Assembly: GCF_003268775.1 (NCBI RefSeq)
Contig: NZ_QLSU01000007.1
Span: 276,185 to 340,184, forward strand
DNA length: 64,000 bases
Source of the DNA: Paraburkholderia unamae
Lineage (GTDB): Bacteria; Pseudomonadota; Gammaproteobacteria; Burkholderiales; Burkholderiaceae
Direction of reading: 5' to 3'
The notes beneath the pieces are model-generated. The model saw only the letters and a list, made by a program, of their open reading frames with translations, did not search any database and was not told where the DNA came from. Below, in pieces: positions 48,415 through 56,883 of this stretch. Position numbers and translations under genes: made by a program. Each line of letters starts with the position of its first letter. Within the stretch, counting starts at the first letter, position 1.

Positions 48415-49476
48415 ATGTCGCTTGCCGTGGTGCGCAGCCGCGCGCCGGCTGCTGGCCGCGCGCCCGAAGTCACCGTAGAAGTCCATCTCGCCAACGGGTT
48501 GCCGTCGTTTTCCATCGTCGGCCTGCCCGACCTCGAAGTGCGCGAGAGCCGCGAGCGCGTGCGCGCGGCGCTCTCGAACTGCGGCTTCGACTTTCCCGTG
48601 CGTCGCATCACCGTCAACCTCGCCCCTGCCGACCTGCCCAAAGAGTCGGGCCGCTTCGACCTGCCGATCGCAATCGGCATCCTCGCGGCGAGCGGGCAGA
48701 TCCCGGCCGCCTCGCTCGCGCATCGCGAGTTCGCGGGCGAGCTTTCGCTCACCGGCGCCGTGCGGCCCATGCGCGGCGCGTTTGCCATGGCATGCGGCGC
48801 GGCGCGCGCCCATCGGGACAATGTTGCGTACGACGACGTGACGGTTTCACCCGCCGATGATTCTGGCGTCGGCGAAATCTTTCGGAATCCTGACACTGAG
48901 GTAGACGAAGCAACGGCCTGCGTCGCGCTCGCACAGCGCAACAGACCCGGCACACCCGAGCTCTATCTGCCCGCACAAAACGCGGCCGAAGCGGCGCTCG
49001 TGCCAGGCGTCGCCGTGTATGGCGTGGCGGACCTGCGTTCGCTGTGCGCCCACCTCGCGGGCACGGCGCTCGACGCGCGTCTCGCACCCGTGCGCGCCAG
49101 CGACCTCGAAGCCGCGCCAGGCGCCGCACCGCCCGACATGGCCGACGTGATCGGCCAGCGCGGCGCGCGCCGCGCACTCGAAGTCGCGGCGGCGGGCGGT
49201 CATCATCTGTTGATGGTGGGGCCGCCCGGCGCGGGCAAGTCCATGCTCGCCGCCCGCCTGCCGGGCCTGCTGCCGCCCATGACCGACGACGAGGCGCTGG
49301 CGTCCGCCGCCATCCTCTCGGCCAGCGCAATCGGCTTCACGCCGCAGCAATGGCGACGCCGGCCGTTTCGCGCACCGCATCATTCGTCGAGCGCGGCGGC
49401 GCTGATCGGCGGGCGCAATCCGCCGCAGCCGGGCGAGATCACGCTCGCGCACCTGGGCGTGCTTTTTCTCGACGAG
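48415..49476 (+). pseudogene. comM: comM (YifB-family Mg-chelatase-like AAA ATPase), truncated by island insertion
   Basis: ComM is a hexameric helicase that drives branch migration during natural transformation. About 354 of roughly 510 residues remain. The N-terminal domain (SFSIVGLPDLEVRESRERVRAALSNCGF) and Walker A (MVGPPGAGKSMLAARLPGLLPPM, from residue 269) are intact. The frame is normal up to Walker B (GVLFLDE, 348-354) and then changes to unrelated AT-rich sequence at 49477, where LPEF is expected. The open frame continues to 49827 only by chance. Arginine finger and C-terminal parts are missing, so activity is presumably lost. The 3' part should lie beyond the window. Confidence 0.9.
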
Positions 49477-49641
49477 TCTTTGTTTAGGTGTCTTTGGGCT
49501 GTCTGTCTTCAGCTATATTTTTCCGCGGGTTTTGAGGGAGGTACAAGGAGGGAGTGCGATAAACGAGGATCGAATAAAGTGCCAAGTTGGGCCTCAACTG
49601 AGCATACAATTGCGCTTGCTAGACTGGGGCTAGTCCAGTCA

Positions 49642-50260
49642 TCACGCTGTGAATGCCGCACAGGCGCGGAGCGCAGCCTGAACGACATCATTACACCGAT
49701 CAAGCGCGTCCTTCGGCGCGACTGGCACGCCGCGGTGCTCGCCGCCGCCGGCAATCCACCCGTTGGGATAGTGAAACCAGGTCGCGGTCCTCCAGCTACC
49801 GGCCCCGGCGTCTTCAAGACCTCCTAGGTGACAGGTAGCGGCTGGCACATAGAGTCGAATTCATACCTGCAAAGTACTCTCGGTTACCGCATTTCACACC
49901 GAATATTCGGCCTTGGCGTTTCCAGTCACTGGTGGGATGCGATAGACGGGCAGACGGCACGGCCTGAAGCGCATTGAATTGCCCTGCCGTGAGCCAGTCG
50001 CCATGGGCAAAAATCTCCTGCGCTGTCTTCCGGCGACGGATGCATTCCTCTATCAACGGAGCGCCAGGCACCACCAGACCAGTAAGGGCAGCCGTATTGT
50101 CATCGGCCTTCTGGAGAATCCCTGCATCGAACCCGGGTAACGCCAGAGCAGCCGCAAGCAACTCCTCCAGCCCGCGCTTCAGGGATAACGCAATGGCGGG
50201 ATCGGCACTCCGAGGGAGCAGCATATTTAGCTCGATCTGCGAGCGAGCCACGACAATCAC
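49642..50260 (-). pseudogene. Decayed conserved hypothetical gene with frameshifts
   Basis: A continuous gene can be followed only by changing frame. The first part (50260 to about 49870) ends RRKTAQEIFAHGDWLTA, DWKRQGRIFGVKCGNREYFAG. The sense then moves to another frame (YEFDSMCQPLPVT, then TAG), and resumes in a third as TATWFHYPNGWIAGGG and PVAPKDALDRCNDVVQAAL, ending at 49642. The C-terminal pattern of Trp, Pro-Asn and a late Asp-Asp/Val helix recalls antitoxin-like Xre/ParS proteins, but I cannot name the family. At least two frame changes and one stop show it is dead. Start GTG 50260 is tentative. Confidence 0.55.
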
Positions 50261-50531
50261 GAAATAGACCCATATTCACCCCGCCCCCATTCAATACATG
50301 CTCGTGGACCACATCTTTACAGGATACAGACGTATTTCGACACGCCGGACGGGACGGCAAGAGGATGCTGGTTTCCACACTCTGCCGTAAAACACCGGCT
50401 GCACCTGCCGCTGGGAGAAAAGTCGTGAAGATGCACCGTCGTGAGAGCGTGCGGCAATCATCTCCGGCCACGTATCCGACCTGGTTGTCGGTCACACATA
50501 TCCTTGAACTTGCCCTCGATAATGGCCGCTA

Positions 50532-51107
50532 TCACAGCCAGCCCTCTGGCCCGTGCATCGCCCCGAGCCGCGCCTGCAATTCCGCGAGGACTGATGGTGC
50601 GCTGATGCCGTGTACGTGATCAGTGCGTACCAGATTCCGACGGCACACTGCCGGCCACCCCGCATCATCGTCGTCGAGTGCCAGCCAAGCCACTGGCTTG
50701 CGTCGGCATACATCGCCCCAGACCTGCACACCTCGCGGTAAAGCGCCGAAGCGGACTGAATCCATTCGGCCGTGAAAGGTTGCTCCGATCACCCGGCTAC
50801 GCAAATCCGGCGGCAGGCGCCGAGCGACTTTTTGCACACTGCGGAACACGCGCACCCAACTTGTGGATAGCACAATGCGCAGCGCAGGGTACGGCTCAAG
50901 GCAGCGCACGAGTAGCTCCGCGTGTTCGAACAGTTCATGTCCGGCCGGACTTACGACATACGGCCCAGTGCGCAAACGGCGCCAGACGTTCTCAGGGTGA
51001 AGGACCCCATCGAAATCGAGATACAGCACGACACCACCGCGATGCTGCGGCAGCCAACTTCCATCCCGGTCCGGAATGCCCGGCAATGCACGCGCAGCTC
51101 CTTGCAC
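50532..51107 (-). CDS. HAD-domain protein
   Basis: A protein of up to 191 residues with the HAD phosphatase signature VVLYLDFDGVLHPE (DxDG nucleophile motif), then LRIVLSTSWVRVF (motif II, Ser/Thr) and WLALDDDDAGWP (acidic motif IV). Related stand-alone HAD proteins begin at the LYLDFDG strand, so the true start may be GTG 51029; GTG 51107 gives the longest frame. It lies 12 bases after the hypothetical gene to its right and is probably cotranscribed. Some relatives are linked to RNA repair or nucleotide phosphatase functions; the substrate here is unknown. Confidence 0.65.
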   Translation of the reverse strand: MQGAARALPGIPDRDGSWLPQHRGGVVLYLDFDGVLHPENVWRRLRTGPYVVSPAGHELFEHAELLVRCLEPYPALRIVLSTSWVRVFRSVQKVARRLPPDLRSRVIGATFHGRMDSVRFGALPRGVQVWGDVCRRKPVAWLALDDDDAGWPAVCRRNLVRTDHVHGISAPSVLAELQARLGAMHGPEGWL

Positions 51108-51119
51108 AGATGCCCCGGT

Positions 51120-51671
51120 TCAGCAGGTAGTCGGCGCGGCTTGCTTCTTCGCTCGCCAAACGCGTTTTCCACGTGCGCGGCGGGTCGCGAGCGCATGAGG
51201 CACAGAAAACTTGCGCCCGTCAGATGTGGTGAATTGCGTAACCGACAGCAATTGTTTGTCACTGTCGATGCCATATTCCGTCGCCCCAACCCGGATCTCG
51301 CTCAGAGGATCCAGATACCAGTCCTCAACCGGGCGTCCTCTGCGCGTACTCACGACCGCGGCTCCACGCAACACGTTATCGCCACTGAGAAACTGGCCCA
51401 GCGCGGCTGCTCCAGACGTGAGATCCATCCAGATCACGGACGGCAGGCCACGCGCGCGTTTCTCCGATACACGCAGGACCAACATTTCCCCGGGCGTCCA
51501 CTGCTCTGCAACAGCCCATATGCCCGCGCCCTCGCCTGCTATCGTCGACTGGAGAGGCAAACGGTTTTCCTTCCGAATCAGAAACATAAAATCAACCACC
51601 TCTAATTCCTCAGCCATCGGGAATCTGCGGACCAGCCCTATGGATTCGGTATCCAGATCGGCGAGCGCCAC
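51120..51671 (-). CDS. Hypothetical island protein
   Basis: Up to 183 residues, not recognised. It is a soluble mixed alpha-beta sequence without membrane segments, containing LRVSEKRARGLPSVIWMDLTSGAAALGQFL and ending in a strongly basic segment (ATRRARGKRVWRAKKQ) that may bind nucleic acid. The start is uncertain between GTG 51671 and ATG 51617 (MAEELEVVDFMFLIR). It is divergent from the XRE regulator and followed at once by the HAD gene, so the three may form one regulated unit. Confidence 0.55.
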   Translation of the reverse strand: MALADLDTESIGLVRRFPMAEELEVVDFMFLIRKENRLPLQSTIAGEGAGIWAVAEQWTPGEMLVLRVSEKRARGLPSVIWMDLTSGAAALGQFLSGDNVLRGAAVVSTRRGRPVEDWYLDPLSEIRVGATEYGIDSDKQLLSVTQFTTSDGRKFSVPHALATRRARGKRVWRAKKQAAPTTC

Positions 51672-51812
51672 GGCAACCGCTATCGCGCGAGCTTCTTCAC
51701 CGAGCCACGATTGATCGCTACCCGCCCGGAATCATTCTAGAAAATGGCCGAACTAGAAATTTCCCGTAGTCCCTTCATTCCCGGGCAGTTTGACTGCTCA
51801 AACACCCTTCAA

Positions 51813-51830
51813 TTCCCAGTTTACTAGGAA
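51813..51830. promoter_or_regulatory. Operator-like palindrome, copy 1
   Basis: TTCCCAGTTTACTAGGAA has outer dyad symmetry (TTCC/GGAA) and matches copy 2 at 51859-51876 at 13 of 18 positions. It lies in the space between divergent genes, as expected for an XRE repressor site. Confidence 0.55.
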
Positions 51831-51858
51831 GACAAATTATAGCGCCAACGCAACAGTT

Positions 51859-51876
51859 CTCCCATTTCACTGGGAG
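51859..51876. promoter_or_regulatory. Operator-like palindrome, copy 2
   Basis: CTCCCATTTCACTGGGAG is a 6+6 inverted repeat with a 6-base centre, overlapping the ribosome-binding site of the XRE gene; probable autoregulatory site. Confidence 0.6.
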
Positions 51877-51882
51877 GAAAAT

Positions 51883-52197
51883 TTGGAGTTGGCCCAAACG
51901 TTCGGTGCGGTCTTGCGTGAGTATCGCCTTCGCGCCCAACTCACTCAGGAGCAACTCGCCTTTGAGGCGGACATCCGGCGAAATTACGTCAGCATGCTCG
52001 AGCTCGGGCAGCACCAGCCAACACTGACGATGATTTTTGCGCTCGCAGCGGCTTTGAAGTGCGCGCCTAGCGATCTGCTGGCAAGCGTGGAGACGCTCCT
52101 GAAGAACGCACCAAATTCGAAAAGAGCGCGTCGCAAGCCGACGCAGCGACGAGTAACGGCATCCGGCAGCAACTCTCCCGCTAAATCTCGTGCTTAA
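51883..52197 (+). CDS. XRE-family transcriptional regulator
   Basis: A 104-residue protein. The helix-turn-helix reads FGAVLREYRLRAQLTQEQLAFEADIRRNYVSMLELGQHQPTLTMIFALAAALKCAPSDLLA, a standard Cro/C1 domain, followed by a basic Lys/Arg/Ser tail. The start is TTG 51883, with GGGAGGAA directly upstream; the frame is open further left to TTG 51790 but that part runs over the two operator-like palindromes. It probably represses itself and the divergent gene pair. Confidence 0.75.
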   Translation: MELAQTFGAVLREYRLRAQLTQEQLAFEADIRRNYVSMLELGQHQPTLTMIFALAAALKCAPSDLLASVETLLKNAPNSKRARRKPTQRRVTASGSNSPAKSRA

Positions 52198-52690
52198 CCA
52201 TAGTGCCGTGGCGGGCAATCCATGGATACGTTGCTCGATCTGCTCCTGACGACGTGCAATCGCGTTGGTATTGAAATATTGCCGCGGCTATTAAGCGCCT
52301 TGAACTTGCCGTTACCGCCCCTATTCAGGCATTCCGGCGTGGCTCGAACTCTGAAGCGCGATGCCACTTGAACGGAATGGATGAAGGCAATCTGTAAGCG
52401 GACGTATTCGGGCTCAGGCACGAATTGTCTGCTCAGGGCCGGTTTCACGTGGCCACGTCGGGCAGAGGTCGGCCAGTATCAGCCGTTCGAGAACAAAGAA
52501 TTGCTGGGATCCAAATGTCTTCTTGAGACTGCAAGCAGTCACTCGATTCGTGTGAGAACACGTCACATTGCAAGCGCCAACAACAAGCAATTTGCTACCC
52601 GAGAGTGGAGCAACGGATGACAGCTCCAGAAAGGAATCTTGGCACTAGTGGCCGTCAGACCACCCACGCTGTCGGAATTGAGTAGCAAAC
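52198..52690. other. Gene-poor stretch in the island
   Basis: About 490 bases without a convincing gene. Open frames of about 80 codons on both strands (52194-52448 minus, 52381-52620 plus) lack start signals and recognisable similarity; they may be remnants. Confidence 0.4.
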
Positions 52691-53059
52691 TCAACGGCGT
52701 TGCGCCAAATGTGCTGCGCAAAATGCGTGTAACCTCTGGACCACATCCGACCGATAGTCCAGGAACCAACCTGCCCTTAGATTGAAAAGTCGCAGAAGGT
52801 CGGCTTCCTCCTTGGGAAAGGGCCATGCTCTCATCGTCACAGCCAATTCTCGTGAGGCCGCCACCAACCTGGCGCGTTCGAGCCAGTCGCACTGAACGCC
52901 GTTCGAACTCATCCATATCTGCGCAGACTCGATCAAATGATCGGTCCGCAGCCACGCTCCACTGACTGCGAGCGCGAAAAGCTGCCCTATCACGAGAAAA
53001 GTGAGCAGCTCCGCCCTAGCTTCGTCGTCAATCGGCGTCGTCCTGATTTTGGCTTGCAT
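52691..53059 (-). CDS. Small hypothetical protein of the island
   Basis: A 122-residue protein, not recognised. Acidic N-terminal helix (IDDEARAELLTFLVIGQLFALAVSGAW) is hydrophobic in its second half but too short to be sure of a membrane span; the rest is helical with several Trp/Arg residues (LLRLFNLRAGWFLDYRSDVVQRLHAFC). ATG 53059 (MQAKIRTTP) is chosen; an upstream ATG at 53095 would add 12 residues. It lies between the XRE region and repB, on the same strand as the latter. Confidence 0.45.
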   Translation of the reverse strand: MQAKIRTTPIDDEARAELLTFLVIGQLFALAVSGAWLRTDHLIESAQIWMSSNGVQCDWLERARLVAASRELAVTMRAWPFPKEEADLLRLFNLRAGWFLDYRSDVVQRLHAFCAAHLAQRR

Positions 53060-53218
53060 CCTGCGGCCACCCATGACGTCCATGCGACTGAACATTATGC
53101 CGCCGAGAAATCAAACTGGCGATGTTGTCCCGACGAGAATCGCGATTCCGTCGATCAGAGCTCCACTACAGGCTGGAGACGAACCTCTACTGAATTCACT
53201 CCGGCGGCTGCGCCCCTA

Positions 53219-54100
53219 TTATTGTTCAATTGACTCAACTTCAACTATCGCTTCAAGCGCGCTAAGCAACTCAGGATAATGCGCGCTCAGGTAATTTGTG
53301 ACTGCCTCGTTCTCCAGCAGCTTGCCGAGATATCCGCGGGCGAGCACAAGATTCAGGACGTCCTGCCCGTAAGTTTGCTCGACGAGCTTGTACTGCGCCT
53401 GCAGGTTTGACATTTCCCGCTCCATCTTGGCGATTTGCTCCTGGGTCATTCCCGCAATCCTGGACGGCTTCTTTCCATCGACAAGAGCGCTCGCAGGCGT
53501 AGCGACCAAGAGCGCATTTGCATATGCCGCCGTCACGCAGTTCGCCGCAACCATTAGCTCAACGCACTCTACCTGACGCGTCGGCTTCATTTTCCTCAAA
53601 GCCTTCGAAAGCGCGGGAGAAAACTGCTGATCCTTTAGCATCGTGATGGCTTCCGGGCACAATCCATCGAGCAACGTGATCCGTGCAATTAGATGGCTAA
53701 CGTCGACTCCCAATGCCTTCGCCAGGCGGCTCGGTGGTACGCCACGGTCGATCGCCCTGCGAATCATGTAGTGCTCCTGTACCGTCGCGAGACGGTTCAC
53801 ACGATTGTTGTAGGTATATGCCTCGTCGTCTGTTGCTACAAGACAGGCTGCGTCTGCACGCCCCAGTTCTCGCAACGCCAGCAAACGCAGATGACCATCG
53901 AGCAGCGGGTATTTTCGCGTTACTGCGTCTCTCGCAGTTACAGATAGTGGCTCTATTAGTCCCACTTCGGAGATCGACGATACAATTTGCCGGAACTTGC
54001 GCGTCTTCAAAGCGCTCGATGGAAACTTGCGCGTCGGCAGGATATCGTCGACCGCGACGATGACCGGCTCGGGGACAAAGCCAAGCGTTACCCCGGTCAT
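53219..54100 (-). CDS. ParB-like protein with RepB C-terminal domain
   Basis: A 293-residue protein of the plasmid partitioning RepB group. The ParB N-domain is seen in SALKTRKFRQIVSSISEVGLIEPLSVTA, YPLLDGHLRLLALRELG (nucleotide-binding box, degenerate) and NRVNRLATVQEHYMIRRAI, with a helix-turn-helix GVPPSRLAKALGVDVSHLIARITLL. The C-terminal half has a coiled coil (MTQEQIAKMEREMSNLQAQYKLVEQTYG). The start ATG 54100 has GGGAG six bases upstream and overlaps the preceding gene by 4 bases. No ParA is present, so it is unlikely to be a classical partition system. Confidence 0.82.
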   Translation of the reverse strand: MTGVTLGFVPEPVIVAVDDILPTRKFPSSALKTRKFRQIVSSISEVGLIEPLSVTARDAVTRKYPLLDGHLRLLALRELGRADAACLVATDDEAYTYNNRVNRLATVQEHYMIRRAIDRGVPPSRLAKALGVDVSHLIARITLLDGLCPEAITMLKDQQFSPALSKALRKMKPTRQVECVELMVAANCVTAAYANALLVATPASALVDGKKPSRIAGMTQEQIAKMEREMSNLQAQYKLVEQTYGQDVLNLVLARGYLGKLLENEAVTNYLSAHYPELLSALEAIVEVESIEQ

Positions 54101-54999
54101 ACGTGGCTCCCGCTTGGCCACACGCGCTCTGCGAGGTATTTGGGCATCGTGGTAAGCGTTTCCGCCCGCAGAAGGTTGACGAAATTCTCATCGCTTAGCA
54201 ACTGGCGCAACGCACCAACTACCAGCAGCAATTTCTGTTGCGAGAACTCTGCCTTCCGTACCAGCGCAGTTTGCCGTTTGACCTCGTCTTGATAGGTTCG
54301 TATGACAGTCGTAGTCGAAACATGAGCATGCGTCGTTGTGCTCGTGCGTGCGGCAGCACGCCCTAAACGCTGCCGCTTGTCAATTACCCGCCTTGCAAGT
54401 ATCAGTTGGCGACCGCGTAGCGCGCCGCTCTCATAAGCGCCTTGAAGAGCCGCCTGCACAGCCTTGTCGTCGTCTCCCGCCCCAGCAATTGTGACCGCGA
54501 CATTGATTGGAATCGCGCCACTCTCTACTGCGACAAGGAGGCGATCTTCGCCCAAACGCAGCAAATTGCATATCTGTTGCAGGTAGTAGTGGTTCAAGCC
54601 AGTTTTTTCTGCTATTGACCTGATCGAGTACCCTTTATCCATCAATTGACGGATTCCGGATAGCAGCTCAAGGGGATGATGTTGCCTTCGCGCAATGTTC
54701 TCCGCGAGACTCATGATGAATGCGTCTTCATCTGACACATCAACCACCAGCGCGGGAATCTCTTCCTCACCCAATGCCTGATAAGCCTTTAGACGGCCTT
54801 CTCCGCAAATAAGGAGAAATTTCTCGACTCCGCTCGCGTCAATCCGAGGCGTCACAGAAACGGGCTTCTTCAACCCGATGGTCTTGATGTTGCGAACAAT
54901 TTCCTCGAATACCCGGCTGCCTCGTTCTCGTGGATTCAAGACTTCTATTCGGTCCAGACGAATCAGGCGAATTTCACCGGCACTTCTCGACGCACTCAT
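54097..54999 (-). CDS. ParB/RepB/Spo0J-family protein
   Basis: A 300-residue ParB-like protein. Typical boxes are present: LDRIEVLNPRERG, FLLICGEGRLKAYQALGEEEIPALVVD (the GERR-type nucleotide motif as GEGR), SLAENIARRQHHPLELLSGI, and a helix-turn-helix GYSIRSIAEKTGLNHYYLQQICNLLRLGED. Its ATG overlaps the recombinase stop (ATGA) and its stop overlaps the next start (ATGA), so three genes are translationally coupled. GAGGAG precedes the start. A role in guiding the recombinase or the excised circle is plausible but unproven. Confidence 0.85.
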   Translation of the reverse strand: MSASRSAGEIRLIRLDRIEVLNPRERGSRVFEEIVRNIKTIGLKKPVSVTPRIDASGVEKFLLICGEGRLKAYQALGEEEIPALVVDVSDEDAFIMSLAENIARRQHHPLELLSGIRQLMDKGYSIRSIAEKTGLNHYYLQQICNLLRLGEDRLLVAVESGAIPINVAVTIAGAGDDDKAVQAALQGAYESGALRGRQLILARRVIDKRQRLGRAAARTSTTTHAHVSTTTVIRTYQDEVKRQTALVRKAEFSQQKLLLVVGALRQLLSDENFVNLLRAETLTTMPKYLAERVWPSGSHV

Positions 55000-56561
55000 G
55001 CTGCCCTCCTCAGGCGCACTCGCTCCGCCATGCTATATAGGTAATCCAACGTATCAAACCTGTAACTCTCGAATTCAATAGGGTTACAGTCTCCAAGCCG
55101 GATCCCAGCTTGTCCGAAGTCCAGTCGCGGAAGGAGGTAAAAGTCGAGTGGAGCATCGTTACCATCATTAAGGCGAACGGCGACGGTAATGTCTGGAAGC
55201 AGGCCTGCATCGAATCGGACCTTCCATCTGTTCTTGCCGCTGGCAGTAATTTGGCACCGGGAAAGGACCAGTGATACGGTGAACTCGCGGTTGACTTTCA
55301 GCAAATCTGTTGCTAAGTCTCTCGTTACATCTCCGCCTACCTCTGTGATTTTTTCTTCAGTCTCCCGCACGATGTCAGGATGCAGACGGCGCAAGAAGCG
55401 GTTGACCTCGATGTACTGATAATCCCGGTCGGGGGTAAAACCAACTGCCTGATAGGCGCGAATCAGGCTGCCGAATCTGTAGATGTACACTGATGAGGAC
55501 GGCATCCCTTCGGCTTCGTCTATAACCAGGCCAGAGAGAAACCCCCTGGATTTGTACAGGACGCGCAAGCGTTCAATCAGATCCTCGTCGGTATATCGAC
55601 GCGCACGAGCTCGCAGTATGCCCTGAGCAGTGTAGAAAACATCCTTTGCCACAACAGATGGAAACGCGCTGTCTTTGCGGATCCACATATCAGAGGGATT
55701 TACGACCCGACGCACCTTGAGCTTGAACGATGTGCGGTTGTATATGTTGTTGCCGATGTATTTTTCGTTTGTGAGTATCTCGTGGACTGTACATCGACTC
55801 CACTCGCGATCAAGATCGGTTTTAACCTTCATGGCGTTCAAGCGCGCGGCGATCTCATGCTCGTTTCGCGATTCTTCAACAAACCACTTATAGATCAGGT
55901 TGACGATGCGTACCTCGTCCGCCGGACCGGGCATGAGTACGACCCTGTCAGTCTGAAGGCTCTTGTGTTGCCCGCGTTCCAGCTCGGCCTTCATTAGACC
56001 GTCCTGACCCACCAGGATGCGCCGCAACCCATACCCAGCTGGGCCGCCTTGCCTGAATCCCAACTCGATTAGCCTACACTGCCCGGCGAACACCTTTGCA
56101 GATAATTCGCGGCTGTACTCGCCGGCCATGGCACGTTTTACACCCTTAACGATTGTCGAAACAGGCGACCCGTCGTTCTCAAATTGCTCGGCGCAATAAA
56201 TGACCTGAATGCCCGCACGACGGCAAACGTACTCGTAGTAGGCACTTTCATCTGCATCCTGGAATCGCCCCCATCGACTGACGTCGTACACCAGGATGAC
56301 TTGAAAATCCGCCTGCCCGCTTTCTACGTCAAATATCAGTCTCTGCAATGCGGCTCGACCGTCGATTCTTAACCCGCTCTTCCCTTCGTCAGCATACGTC
56401 TTGACGATGTAGAATCCGCGTCTGGTTGCGTATTCTCGAATCTTGTCCTGCTGATTGCTCGTCGAGTATTGCTGATGTTCTGTCGACATACGCACGTACT
56501 CCACCGCACAGATCAGTTTCTCCCGATCTTGAAGTGACTCAGCGTTGAATTCGACTGGCAT
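54996..56561 (-). CDS. Large serine recombinase
   Basis: A 521-residue site-specific recombinase and probable integrase of the island. The resolvase domain holds the catalytic S26 in AVEYVRMSTEHQ, with YSTSNQQDKIREYATRRG, YADEGKSGLRIDGRAALQRLI and VILVYDVSRWGRFQDADESAYYE. A recombinase domain (VRIVNLIYKWFVEESRNEHEIAARLN, WSRCTVHEILTNEKYIGNNIYNRT) follows. The C-terminal part lacks the usual CxxC zinc ribbon of phage large serine integrases. ATG 56561 has GGGAG six bases upstream. It is the first gene of the coupled triad. Confidence 0.92.
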   Translation of the reverse strand: MPVEFNAESLQDREKLICAVEYVRMSTEHQQYSTSNQQDKIREYATRRGFYIVKTYADEGKSGLRIDGRAALQRLIFDVESGQADFQVILVYDVSRWGRFQDADESAYYEYVCRRAGIQVIYCAEQFENDGSPVSTIVKGVKRAMAGEYSRELSAKVFAGQCRLIELGFRQGGPAGYGLRRILVGQDGLMKAELERGQHKSLQTDRVVLMPGPADEVRIVNLIYKWFVEESRNEHEIAARLNAMKVKTDLDREWSRCTVHEILTNEKYIGNNIYNRTSFKLKVRRVVNPSDMWIRKDSAFPSVVAKDVFYTAQGILRARARRYTDEDLIERLRVLYKSRGFLSGLVIDEAEGMPSSSVYIYRFGSLIRAYQAVGFTPDRDYQYIEVNRFLRRLHPDIVRETEEKITEVGGDVTRDLATDLLKVNREFTVSLVLSRCQITASGKNRWKVRFDAGLLPDITVAVRLNDGNDAPLDFYLLPRLDFGQAGIRLGDCNPIEFESYRFDTLDYLYSMAERVRLRRAA

Positions 56562-56721
56562 AGTGCACTCCCGGACGAAGCTGGTTAGTCGAGCTGCGTG
56601 ATGTCGGTGCAGGGATGTTCGGACGCCAGTCGCTATCGTGACTCATGGAATTGAGAAGACGAAAGCCGGCAGTGCGCCGTTCTACGGTAACAGGCGAACA
56701 CCACGACTACTACGTGTCATC

Positions 56722-56883
56722 TCTTTGCAATATTCAATGGCTAACCGGAAAGATCAGAGATCACCGTCAAATGGACAATCCAGGCGCCAATCTTTGCAAT
56801 ATCGTCACACACCGCCTGCGCAAGCACATAGAACCCGGTACATAGGCGCCCATCGAGGGCGGACACGTCCATCTTTGCAATAT
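56722..56883. repeat. Three copies of a 12-bp direct repeat, TCTTTGCAATAT
   Basis: Perfect copies lie at 56722-56733, 56791-56802 and 56872-56883, spaced 69 and 81 bases (multiples of three). Two are inside the C-terminal part of the zinc-ribbon gene, where they encode HIAKM and DIAKI; the third lies just beyond its stop. Confidence 0.85.

Noticed and set aside
49477..49827. C-terminal part of the comM open frame
   Set aside because: It continues by chance into foreign DNA; no ComM similarity remains and it runs antisense to the decayed gene.
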